Origin: Poronia punctata
Taxonomy: Eukaryota > Ascomycota > Sordariomycetes > Xylariales > Xylariaceae
Reading direction: 5' to 3'
NCBI GenBank assembly: GCA_022579005.1
Contig: MU401699.1
Span: forward strand, 1 to 50,540
Length of the DNA: 50,540 bases
Under the pieces are notes generated by a model. That model did no database searches. It had not been told where the DNA came from and was given only the letters and a program-made list of their open reading frames with translations. Made by a program: the position numbers and the translations under genes. The first letter of the stretch is position 1, and the number at the start of each line of letters is the position of its first letter. Positions 1-12,400 of this stretch are shown one piece after another.

Positions 1-83
<83 letters not shown>
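1..83. repeat. (TTA)n microsatellite
   Basis: The window opens with about 27 uninterrupted TTA units. It is simple sequence with no coding content. A (TAA)n tract, which is its reverse complement, lies at the opposite end of the window. It is not a fungal telomere repeat, which is normally TTAGGG. Confidence 0.95.
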
Positions 84-1282
84 ACTATTATTAAACAATA
101 TATGCTGCTTTATTAAAACATCTTTTAGTTTTTTAAAAAGTTTATTAAAACGCTAATTACCTGTTATTACTTAGTAGAAAATAAATTTTATTTATAATTA
201 CTATATAGCGTATATATAAACAATTTATAATAACTTAAATACTAGGTTATTAAAACGTTACAATTACTTTATTATCTTATCTTTTATGCCTTCATTTAAA
301 CTTTATATATATTTAATAAAACATATTTAATATAAACGGCTTAATAGATTTAATATAAACAAAAGTAATTAATTTTAATAAACAAAAGGCTTAGTAAACC
401 GTATAATAATATAAATAATATACTTTTAAAAGTTAATTAAAAAGGTATTATAAATATTAAAATTTAGTTTATAACTTTTATATGTATGCTTTTAAGCTTT
501 AATCTTTATTATACCTTTAAATAAAACTAAGTATATTATATAAATAAAACTATAAATAATTTAGTTGCTATTAATAAAAGAAAACTTTTTAAGTTTAATA
601 AAAGTAAATACTTTTATATTAATATAAAGTTTTAATTTAATATAATATTCTTATACTTACTTTTATAATATAATACTTTAAGTTGTTAAATATGCTAGTA
701 GTAATAGGTATTATAAAGGCTTTTTACTTTATAGAGCTAAATAATTTATAAAGCAATTATATTATATAAAACCGTTTAAATTAATATATATATATAAATA
801 AAACAATTAAATCCTACATTTAATATAAAGCATTTATATATTTTTAAAGATAGAAATAATATAGTAAAAGCTATAGTTAATATAGCTAAAGTATTAAAAT
901 ACGTTTTATTAAAAGACGCTTTACTAATTAGCTATTATAGTTGTTTTATAAACAGTAAATAAAGAATATTTTAATAGATTAAAGCAAGTTGTTTAGATAT
1001 ATATATATATATATATATATATAAGACTGTGTTTTATTTAAAATAAAAATATTTATTAAGCCTTAGATACTTAATCTAAAACGTTATAATTAAATATATT
1101 GTTTTATAAAGTTACTTATATTTATACCTAATAGTTTATAAAAGTTAGTAACTTAAAAATAAATATAAGAATGTTTATATATTTTACTTATATATTGTTT
1201 AAAGTTTTATTAGTTATTTTAAATAAGGTTAACTATAAAATAAGGTAATTATATATAGTTTATATATTTATTAATGTAAAGC

Positions 1283-1314
<32 letters not shown>

Positions 1315-2660
1315 ATAGCTATAAAGATCCTAGCTTTATAGCTTATAAAAATTAGTATTATAATAAAAGTAAACCTTTATCTTTATTTTAATAAAGGGTA
1401 AATCTAAATTATTACTTTATAAGCTATATTATTATAAAAAGAGTAAATGTTTATAGTTTTTTATACTAATATAATCTTAGTTGCTATTTAAAAAGCTTGA
1501 TAAAAGATAGGTTTTTAAAGTATTAATTAATAAATAGCTATTATTTAAAACAGTCTTTAAATATAAAAGTTGTTTAAAATGTTAATAAACTTAATTTAAC
1601 TACTTTACTTTCTTTTAATTAAACATATATAATAAACAACCCTTTTAATATAATATTATTTACTTTTATAAAGTTTATTTAACTACTACTTTAAAAAAGT
1701 TAATATTACTAATAAAAAACTAAGTAATTATATATATAATAGTTAGTATTTAGCGCAATATTACTTTTACCACTTTAAAGCTTATATATTTTAATATTAA
1801 GTATTAAAATATTTTTATATATATTAATAAATTAGCTTTTAAAATAAAAGTAACTAATTATATACGAATAACTTTATTAATTAAAGTAGCTTATATGCCT
1901 TTTAAAGTTTTTATAATTATATTGTTTGTTTTATATTATTATTAGCTAGTTATAAGCTTATTTTTTTTTAAAAAATGTGTTAATTATATATTTAACACTA
2001 TTATACACTATTATAGACTTTTTAAATAAATTATTAATATTCTCTCTTTAATATAGCTTAATATATTATAATATAGGTTTTAACTTTATATTAATTACCT
2101 TGTTTTTATTATTTTAAAGTAAAGTATTATAAAGTAAGTAGTATATAAATTTTCTTTAACTTAAAAGTAATAGATTTATTATTATTTAAAACTTATAATA
2201 ACGCTTTAAGTTTATATAACTTATATAAATTAACCTAGCTTATATTATTAAGTTAACTAATATTACTATATATATAATTATTTTATTTTTAGTATATTTA
2301 TTTATTTTAATATATTTTTAATATATTATAATATAACTAAGTACTATTATATTGCTTTTAAAGTTATTATTTATATTATATATTAAATTTAATAAAAACA
2401 TAAGGTTATATAATTTGTTTTTAGTATAAAGTATTAAATTAAGCAATATATTATATATTTAAACTAAATAACCTAAAAAAATAATAAAAGAATTTACTAA
2501 ATAAAAAGTTTAATAAAATATATTTTATTAAAGCAAGTAAATAATATATAAGTTATAATATCCCGATTATATACATTTTTAAGTTATAAGGCTTATAAGC
2601 TAATAACGAGGCCTATATTTTACTTAAGTAAGCTTTTAACGCTATAGCATATACTAAAAA
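84..2660. other. AT-rich, RIP-like degenerate DNA without genes
   Basis: This 2.6-kb stretch is almost wholly A and T, with C and G left mainly in AGCT, GCTT and CTT contexts. No open frame of useful length exists. It contains two (TA)n runs, at about 997-1023 and 1289-1314. I could not match it confidently to the repeat families found elsewhere in the window. It is most likely an old, heavily mutated transposon block. It ends abruptly at about 2660, where GC-balanced DNA begins. Confidence 0.7.
997..1023. repeat. (TA)n microsatellite
   Basis: About 27 bp of alternating A and T. Similar runs occur at 1289-1314, near 16280-16300, near 21172-21200 and near 49091-49120. Confidence 0.9.
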
Positions 2661-2664
2661 ACAC

Positions 2665-3433
2665 AGCTGAGCCGGGACTCTGGGGCGCTGGGCCGGCGCG
2701 CATATGCAAGACAGGATCCGGGTAATTAGACCCCCACGTTACTAAGTAGTAGGCTTAGCTGACTAGCAGTAGTGTCGTATTATGTCTTACTTAGTTCCAC
2801 GTTACTAAGAATAGGACACAGCCTTCTGGCCCTATACACTTGCCCCGCCGACCCTTGTCACGACCTTTGGGCCCTGAACGTCTTGCTTGGGACTAGATCG
2901 CAGACAAGGTGAAGAGCATATGCCCCTGTCAGGCACAAAGAATCCGCCAGCGCTTCGTTCGGCTGGGTCTCCGATGAATCACAATATGTAGAGTTTGCAT
3001 TACTACAAGTCTACATAGTACAAGTCCCTATTCAGGAGAGAAAAGAACGGTCTGTGATATACCCCATGTAAGTCATTCGCCCGGTTCTCATGGTATCAGT
3101 CTCAGAGTCTGATGACCATAGCTTCCTTCGCATTGTAGTAACGTCTATTCACAAGCTATGCCTTCATACCTTGGCACACACGCTGCGAGGGTCTGGGAAC
3201 CAGGGGGTCGGCGTGCTGGGCAGGCCCATCGTGATGACGGCGCTAATGGATGAATACCCCTGATGCCCGGACCCCGCGCAACTCCCTGATCAGCACAAAA
3301 GGTCGGGCAGGACAGCTTCATTTATTTTCATTTTTCTCTCCTTCGTTTCCCTATATTTAATATACTCGTTCTAGAAGATTCTGGACGGTCGAACACGGTC
3401 GTACAAACTCCCTGGACTTCTATACACCGCACA
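2665..3433 (+). promoter_or_regulatory. Upstream region and putative promoter of the polyketide synthase
   Basis: This GC-balanced, non-coding stretch of about 770 bp lies between the AT-rich block and the PKS start codon. A CT-rich tract (about 3331-3352) runs into a TATA-like box at 3352-3359, roughly 75 bp before the ATG; this is a common arrangement in ascomycete promoters. A 13-bp direct repeat, CCACGTTACTAAG, occurs at 2734-2746 and 2797-2809. The inverted pair ACTAAGTA/TACTTAGT lies at 2741-2748 and 2788-2795. TACAAGTC occurs twice, at 3004-3011 and 3019-3026. No open reading frame of note is present. Which transcription factor would bind these sites cannot be told from the sequence. 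Confidence 0.55.
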
Positions 3434-6400
3434 ATGGCGGACCTCGAGCCCATTGCTATCATCGGCATCGGCTGCCGCCTCCCAGGAGACGTAGGAAACA
3501 CCGAAGACTTCTGGCGACTCTTGAGCGAAGGTGGCTCAGGATGGTCAGTTGTACCGAAGGACCGTTGGAATGCCGATTCCTTTTACCATCCTGACGGCAC
3601 CTCCATCCAGTCATACAACACCAAAAGCGGATATTTTATGTCGCAGGACGTCACAGATTTCGACTCCAAGTTTTTCGGCTTTGCACACAACGAGGCCGAT
3701 GTCACAGATCCCCAGCAGAGGATTCTTTTAGAGACGACATTTGAAGCCTTGGAAAATGCTGGAATTCCTATAGAGAGCGTCAAGGGCTCCGACACGGCAG
3801 TATACGCCGCCCTTTTCGCGCGCGACTACGATCGGATCGGATATAAGAATCTCGAGGGTTTATCACAATTCCACATTTCCGGGACAGGAGAAGCTATCAT
3901 TGCGAATCGGGTGTCACATTTCTTCGATCTTCGGGGTATTTCGATGACTATTGACACTGGCTGTGTAAGTTCGTCGAGGCTCACCCGCAATGTGAGCGTG
4001 GGGCTGACAACATTGGTGCGTCAAAGTCTGGTAGCTTGGTTGCGCTTCACGAAGCATGCACTGCTCTTCGAACAGGACAATCTCGGATGGCCATTGTGGG
4101 CGGCACCGAGGTCCTCTTGCACCCCGATCAAAATGTCATTATGAGCTCAGGCGGGTAGGTCCACTCCATTTTGGGTTAAACGGTAAACGTTCGTTTGGAG
4201 GCCCAGACTGACTAGCTTCACGCTTCTAGTATGCTCAACCCGGACGGCAAGTGTTACACATTCGATAGCAGAGGAGCTGGATACGGTCGCGGAGAAGGTG
4301 TTGCCGTTGTCGTCGTTAAGCGGCTGAAAGACGCACTTGTAGACGGCGACACGGTCCACGCCGTCGTTCGGAACACCGGTGCCAACCAAGATGGCAAGAC
4401 TAATGGAGTCACGCTCCCGAACCCGGATGCCCAGGAGGCTCTGATCCGGAGAGTGTACGCTGATGTGCGTCTCGACCCTGCCGAGACTCCATATGTGGAG
4501 GCCCACGGTACGGGTACTAAGGCGGGTGATGTCGCAGAGGTGCAATCCCTGGGCAACGTCTTCACCGAGAAGACCCGGACCCGGAACTTGTATGTGGGCT
4601 CAGTTAAGACCAATATTGGCCATACAGAGGCGACCAGTGGCCTTGCTGGCTTGATCAAGTCGATTCTCGTCCTCAAACACCAGCAGATTCCACCGAACTT
4701 GAACTTCATCAAGCCCAAGCCAGGTCTCAACTTGGACGAGAGGCAAATATCGGTAATTGCTCTTCTGCATCTTCGTACCACCACACATCACCGTCGTACT
4801 TACCTTCTTTCTTAGGTGCCATTAGATCTTGTCCCTCTCCTCCCCGAGGGCTCAAAAGGCGCTCACAGAGTGTCGCTCAACTCCTTCGGTTACGGTGGTA
4901 CTAACTGTCATGTTATCCTTGAATCACTGGATCAGTACCTTTCTGACCATAGTGGGTATCTGATCAACGGAGCTGCCAACGGATCTGTCAACGGATCTGT
5001 CAACGGATCTGTCAACGGAGCTACGAATGGAGTTGCCAACGGTGCCAATGGCCATTCTGCAAAAAGTCCCAGCGAAAAGAACGTCGACCAACTGACTAAC
5101 GGCACAAATGGTATCAATGGTAGCCATGGCAGCAATGGTGCCGAAGAGAAAGGCGTGGCATCGCCAGAGGGCATGCCGCTCATCTTCCCTCTGTCTGCCA
5201 CGTCAGAGGCTGCCCTGGACAAGATGCCAGCACAGATCCAAAAGTGGCTTTCTCGCCCAGACGCTGACTTAGGTGACCTCTCCTATACCCTCGCTTGCCG
5301 TAGGTCGCTTTTCAAGTGGAGGAAAGCCTACGTAGCTTCCGACGTAGCCGAGCTTACAGCAGCACTGGGCGAAAGCAAAGTCTCCAAAACCCGTTCGGCA
5401 CCTTCAGCCAAGGTTGCATTCATCTTCACTGGCCAAGGTGCTCAGTGGGCGGGTATGGGAGTCGAGCTGATAAATTCCTCTCAAGTCTTCAAAAGTTCCA
5501 TCGAAAGCTCGTCTCAGTCACTCAAGAGCCTGGGTTGCGAGTGGGACCTCGTCCAGATGTTGAGCAAGTCCGGCGCAGAGTCACGGATCAACGAGAGCGA
5601 GCTTGCCCAGCCTCTAACTACCATCATCCAGATGGCGCTAGTGGATCTTCTCGCTGATTACGATGTCAAACCCAGCTTTGTTGCCGGACACAGCTCTGGT
5701 GAAATTGCGGCTGCCTATGCTGCCGGGGCACTTAGCCGAGAAGCCGCAGTCAAGGCGTAAGTGGCCTCCTTTGAGCACTAGACCTGCCTTGCTACTCGCC
5801 TCTGCTATAGACTAACACTGTATTCCAGCTCATTCGTTCGAGGTCTACAGTCCGCGATTGCCAAGAAGCTCAACAAGTTGCCTGGATCTATGCTGGCCAC
5901 GGGCTATGGCGAACTGGCAGCGCTTCAGACAATCAAGGCAGCCAATGTTGACAGTGAGATGGGTCGTGTGGTAGTTGCCTGCGTCAACAGCCCTGCCAGC
6001 ACGACCCTTTCTGGAGACGAGCCCGCCCTGGACTACGTATCCGAGATGCTCCGAAGTGGGGGCGTGTTCACACGTAAACTCAAGGTCGAAACAGCCTACC
6101 ACTCCCATCACATGGAGAAGGTGGCTTCCTCCTACTTTAAGTCACTCTCAGGGCTCCCCAGCACCGAGGTCAAGCCCGATGTTGAGTTCCATTCGTCTGT
6201 GACCGGACAGAGGAAGAGTTCCGATTTCGGGCCAGCATACTGGGTTGACAACCTGGTGTCCCAAGTATGAATGTTCTCCGTCCTCAACAATTTGACGCTT
6301 ACTGATGCCGAACAGGTTCGTTTCAACGACGCTATGACAGCTCTGCTGAAGAGTATGGCAGCAACAGGCCCCCCTGACGCTGCCAATATTTTAATCGAAA

Positions 6401-9400
6401 TCGGGCCACACTCTGCCCTCCAGGGCCCCATTAACCAGGTCCTCTCTTCCATCCCAGGATTCAAGTCCGCCTATGTTGCGCCCCTCTCTCGAGGCAAGAA
6501 CTCGGTTTCTTCCTTCTCGGCAGCCACAGGTCGGCTCTTTGAGCTTGGCGCCAACGTGAACTTCGCCAAGCTGTTCGCCAAGCCTCGACGTGTCATTGAC
6601 AATCTTATGCCATACCCGTGGGATCACCGGATCAAGCATTGGGCCGAGTCGAGACTCAGCCGCGACCATCGTCTTCGCCGCTTCCCGTATCATGACCTCC
6701 TCGGCGTGTATGATGTCATGAGTCCAATTGAGGAGCCTCGCTGGCGCCACCACCTCAGCACTCAGAGGCTGCCTTGGCTCAAGGACCATGTGGTCGATGG
6801 CATGGTCATCTTCCCAGGCTCTGGCTATAGCGCCATGATTACAGAGGCCATGAAGCAGCTCGTGCAGTTGAAGAAGCCCGACTCGGATGCCAAGATTGCC
6901 AGCACCATCATCCGCGATGTGCGCATTACCCGTCCCATCATCCTGCCTGTCGAATCGACCGATGGCCCCGGCGACGACATCGAAGTTCAGCTCGTCCTCA
7001 GCCCTTCCAAGGTCAGCGACGCCAGCCCGTGGTACTCGATCCGCATCCTGTCTTTGCAGTCGGACGGATCATGGGCCGAGCACGTCTCCGGCACCGTCCG
7101 GGCTGAGCTTGAGTCTGCTGGTGTCGCTGGCAAGGAGCGCAAGGCAACTATCGACGAGGCCTTTGAAGCCTTTGAGAGGATCCAATCACGTGCTCAGGAG
7201 AAGATGAACATGGGAAACTTCTACGATGAACGAAGAGCAGCAGGCAACGACTGGGGCCCGAGTTTCGCCCTTCTGTACGAGGCTCATATCGGACCTTGGG
7301 TTGGGTTCTCCAAGCTGAGGATTCCGGATATTGCCCAGTACATGCCCGCAGGGTATTTCCAACCGCACTTGATACATCCGACAACACTTGATGCTTCAAA
7401 TCACATGGTGCCCGCCGTTTTTCACAGGGAAATCAAGAATGCTCCCCTCATGCCCATCACGACCGAGGAAGTGCTCCTCACCAGCAATCTCTCAAGCAAG
7501 CCAGGCGATGAGATGATTGTTGCCATGGAGCTGAAGGCTGAGGGCAAGAGCCAGGCACGTGGAGATGTCTGGGTCTTCCAGAATGACTCGGTTACCGGTG
7601 AGGTGACGTTTGTGAGCTCCATGAGGGGGCTCGTGATGCGAGCTGTAGGTGAGGGGTCGAGCACGGATGCATCTAAGCCGTTCCAGCGCAAGCACAACTA
7701 CCAGGCGTACTGGAATGACGATCCAGATCATCTCGAGAAAGCGTCTTTCGCACGCCTGGTTGAGCCGCATGTTCTAAAGGACACGGAGCTCCTCGAACAG
7801 CTCAGCACCATCGAGAAGGCCACAGCTATCTACCTCAACAGAGTCAAGGATATGCCCGTGATCCAGAACCCAGAGACAGCGCCTCTGCCTCATCTGCGTG
7901 GCTTCTCGCGTTGGATATCGGACTATGTCGATTCCGATGCCTGCCGGAAGATCTGCGAGAGTTTGAGTGACAGTGAGCAGGTCGAGATCCTGGATCGATC
8001 TGATAGCTCTGACATTGAGGGCGAAATGCTCGGTCGTGTCGGCAGAAACCTTGCTGACATCCTGTCAAACATTGCTGACCCGCTTGAGCTGCTTGTAGCT
8101 AATGATCTTTTCCAGCGATTCCACAATGAAGGGCCCTTGGCGCCATTATATCAGCAGCTAGCGCAGTACGCAGGCCTATTGATCAACAAGACCGCGCAGA
8201 TGAACGTGCTCGAAGTCGGTGCTGGAACCGGAAGTGCCACCCTGCCGCTATTCAAGAGCATGGGCGAGGATGCATCGGACTTGATCAAGAAATACACGTA
8301 CACTGATACTTCATCCGGTTTCTTCGAGACAGCCAAGGAGCGACTGGACAGATGGGATTCCATCATTGAGTACAGGACGCTCGACATCTCGCGTGATCCA
8401 GTTGATCAAGGCTACGAAGCGAATGCATATGATCTAGTCGTGGCCTCGAACGTCTTTCACGCAACACAGTCCATCCCTGAGACCCTGACCAACGTCAGGA
8501 AGCTTTTGAAGCCTGGCGGTAGGCTACTCTTTGTCGAGATGGACAACAGTACGGCTGGGGCCAGCCGCAGTCTTGGAACCATCTTCGGGGCCTTGCCAGG
8601 GTAAGTGAACTAGCTCTCAGTCCCACGTGAACTCTCTGGAATGTAGGTATTAACAACTGACTAGATGGTGGGACTATGTCGACGGTAGGGAGGGCTCTCC
8701 ACTTCTGACGCCCGATCAATGGCATCAGCAGCTTCTTCAAACATCCTTTGGTGGCATTGAGCACTCCTCTCAAGACTGCGATGGCGCATTGGCCCGAGCC
8801 TCCTTCATTGTCTCCAAGGCCGTTGAGGAACCGAAGCCATCCGACACACCCTCACTCATCGGCTCTGTGACAGTGGTTCACAATCCTGCCTCCCCTGTGG
8901 GACAGTCGGCATCCGCCGCCCTCACTTCTGCGTTCCAACAAAGGGGATTCTCCTCAAGTGTAAACTGTAGCTGGGAGACCCTTGCTGAAGTCGATCCAGA
9001 GGCTAGCGAAGGCACCATGTACGTCGTTCTTGACAGTGCCAACTCATCCGTCCTCGAGCACCCGGCGCAGGAGACGTTTGATCGTTACCAGAACCTACTG
9101 GTCAACTGCCGCAACCTTGTCTGGATTTCTTTCCAGGAAGAGGGCGGGCTCAAGGAGGGCTCCATCAAGGGTCTGGCGGCTGGTCTGGCTCGTGTGGTCC
9201 GACGTGAGAATGGGGGTGTGAAGCTCATCACGATCGACGTCAGGAACGTTCTCGGCACCGAAGATGACGTAAGTCGTTTTGTGCAGAAGGTTCAGGATGT
9301 TGCTCTCTCAATTCTAGCGCCCAATATTAGCAACCGGGCGACGGTAGATGAGGAGTTCGCCCTCGACGGGGGCAGACTTCTCATCCCTAGAGCATACGCC

Positions 9401-12400
9401 GATGAAAAGTTCAACAACTGGACCGATCTCGTCAACGGGCGCAGCAACCTCTCCCTTCAACCATTCAAGAACCCGTCCCTGCCGTTAAGGATGGAAGTTG
9501 GCGCGCCAGGCCTGCTGAGCAGCATTCACTTCGTCCACGATACAGATGCTTCCTCTCCGCTCGGCAGCGAGCAGATCCAGATCGACACCAAGGCCTTCGG
9601 TGTCAACTTTCGTGATGTCCTATGTGCGCTCGGTCAGCTCCAGAACGGCACCTTCATGGGTGAGTGTGCCGGCGTTGTCACGGCTGTCGGCCCCGGCGAG
9701 TTCGTGCAGCGCACTTACAAGGTGGGTGATCGCGTTGTTGGCATGCACGCTCAGCCGTTTGCCAGCTACTCTCGGTTGAACGGATACGATGCGCATGTTC
9801 TGCCGGACAACATGACCTTTGCCGATGCTGCTTCAATGCAAGTCGTCTTCACCACGGTCTACTACAGCTTTGTGAACGTCGCACGCCTCGAGGCTGGCCA
9901 GTCGGTCTTGGTTCACTACGGCTCGGGCGGCGTCGGCCAGGCTGCAATCCAGCTCGCCAGGCATTTCGGCGCCGAGGTGTTCGTCACTGTTGGCAGCGAG
10001 GAGAAGAAGCAGTTCATTCTGGACCACTTCAATGTCCCCGAGAGCCACATTCTCTCCTCTCGGGCTTCGCCACGCGACCTGAAGCGACACCTGCTACGAC
10101 TGACACGGAACAGAGGTGTCGATGTCGTTCTCAACTCGGCGTCTGGTGAAATGTTGGCCGAGTCATGGGCCTGCGTTGCCTCTTTCGGCTTCCATATCGA
10201 GCTTGGCAAGACTGATATTGATAAAAACACGCATATTACCATGGCTCCATTCAAGAGGAACGTCACCTTCTCCTCGGTCGACCTGGTCACCATTGCCAAG
10301 GAGCGCCCAAAGGTGTTCTACGACGTCTTGGACAAGACCATCGCCCTCTTCGCCGACGGTGTGCTGAAGCCGGTCTATCCCCTTAACAGATTCCCCATCG
10401 ATCAACTCGAGTCCGCTTTCAGGCTCATCTCGGAGAGGAAGCACATCGGCAAAGTCGTCCTAGACTGTGAACACGAAGAGAAGGTTCTGGCGGTTCTGCC
10501 TCCGCCCACCCCCACCAAGCTGCAGTCGGAAGGCACATACATCATTGCAGGTGGCCTTGGTGAGATTGGCCGTAAGTTGGTCAAACACCTCGCCTCACGC
10601 CATGCCGGGCATATCATCACGCTTTCGCGCGGAGTTCTCGCCGATGAAGAGCGGCTTCCGTGGCAGGCCGAGATTGCTAAGCTCGGAGCAAAGCTTCACG
10701 TCTTGCAATGCGACATCACCGACGAATCAAGCGTACAAAAGCTTGCTGACTACTGCCGCCGGTCTCTGCCACCGGTCCGCGGAATCCTACACGCTGGGAT
10801 GGTCTTGAGGGTGTGTATATTTCGCCTTTCCATTCCCCCGATGCCGAGCCGCTCATTACATCTGGTACTGTATAGACGGGGCAAGCTGACCATGACGATA
10901 GGATCGCCCCTTGGCCAAGATGACCCGGGATGAGTGGAACGCAGTGCTCGCGCCCAAGGTTCGTGGAACCTTTAACTTGGACCAAGCTTTTAGCTCTCCA
11001 GATCTCGAGTTCTTCGTTACTCTGTCATCCATCGCCGCCGTATTCGGGAACCCGGGCCAGGCAAATTACAGTGCCGCCAACGCTTTCCAGGACTACTATG
11101 CCACTCACCATGAAAGGGCATACCCAACTCGTTACGTCTCTGTCGACCTTCCTGTTGTTGACGAAACGCAAGCACAGGCCCTGATCGAATTAAGCAGCCG
11201 AAGCTTCATCATGCGAGTGTCCATGCTCTTTGACGTTGGAGAACTCATGCAGCTCATGGATTACGCCATGAACCGCTCGGTCGAGCTGGACAGACCGTTC
11301 TTTCACGCAATCATGGGCTTTGACCGGAAGTCCATGAACCAGGGCACGGGAGATGACCTTTTCCCTGCCATGTTCCAGACGGTTCCTCAGATGCAGACGT
11401 CGAATTCTCAAAACACCAACGGCGCTGATTCCAAACAGGATATCGAGAGCCTCCTCGCGGCTGCCACTACCTTTGACGAGGCTGTGAATGTGATTACGGA
11501 GACGACCATGGAGAAATTCGTCAGGTTCCTCAACCTCGAGGCCGACGATGTTGGACCCGACCAGCCTCTCTTGTCCTATGGCCTTGACTCGCTTGTATCC
11601 ATCGAGCTAAAGAACTGGATGGTCCGCACTTTCAGGGTTACCCTCCAAGTGTCAGAGCTGACTAGCTCTCGGAGCATCGCACACCTGGCGGAACTGTTGG
11701 CGACCAGGTCCAAGATCGTTCCTGCCGGCCTCGGCAAGCAGACACAAGATCATCAGAGAACTGCAAAGGTTGAAACCAAGGGCAAAGCAGAGTTTCAAGA
11801 AGAGCAGGCACTGCTTGCTCAACCGGACGACGCGGAGATCGAAACGCTGCCATGCTGCCCGCTGCCGGCCAAGGAGGCCCGGCAGCCGGTCCCGAATCTG
11901 GTTCTTGGCCTACAAAAGCACCTCGAGAACATTTCTCATTTCGCGCAGAATGAAGAAGAGATTGAGAGTCTTCGGTCGGCCATGAAGGACTTCCTTGCGC
12001 CGGGCAGTGTTGGAGAGCAGGTCTACCTGGGAATCCAGAAGGATGCGCGTGATCCCAAAGTCGGCAACTGGATCTCCAAGTACCTGTCTGAGGGATACTA
12101 CATGCCCATGCGACAAGCTCTTCAATATTGCAGCTTCATGGTCATGAACCACCCCGGTCCCGTCCCGCATACGCAGGCCGACCGCGCTGCGTTGCTTGCT
12201 CAGACTGCTTTCCAATTCAAACAAAAGATTGATAACGGGACGGTGGAGCCCATGTACATCTTGGAGACCCCCGTATGCCAGGCTCAGCTGCAGTGGATGT
12301 TCAACACCTATCGTCATCCCAAGATCGGTACAGACGAAATAAGGAAGGCAGCAGGTGACTACTGTGTCGTGTTCCGACGTGGTCGGCTCTTCCAGGTCCC

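Noticed and set aside
1..83. Telomere
   Set aside because: TTA repeats are not the TTAGGG type of filamentous ascomycetes, and no subtelomeric helicase or other telomere-linked feature is next to them.
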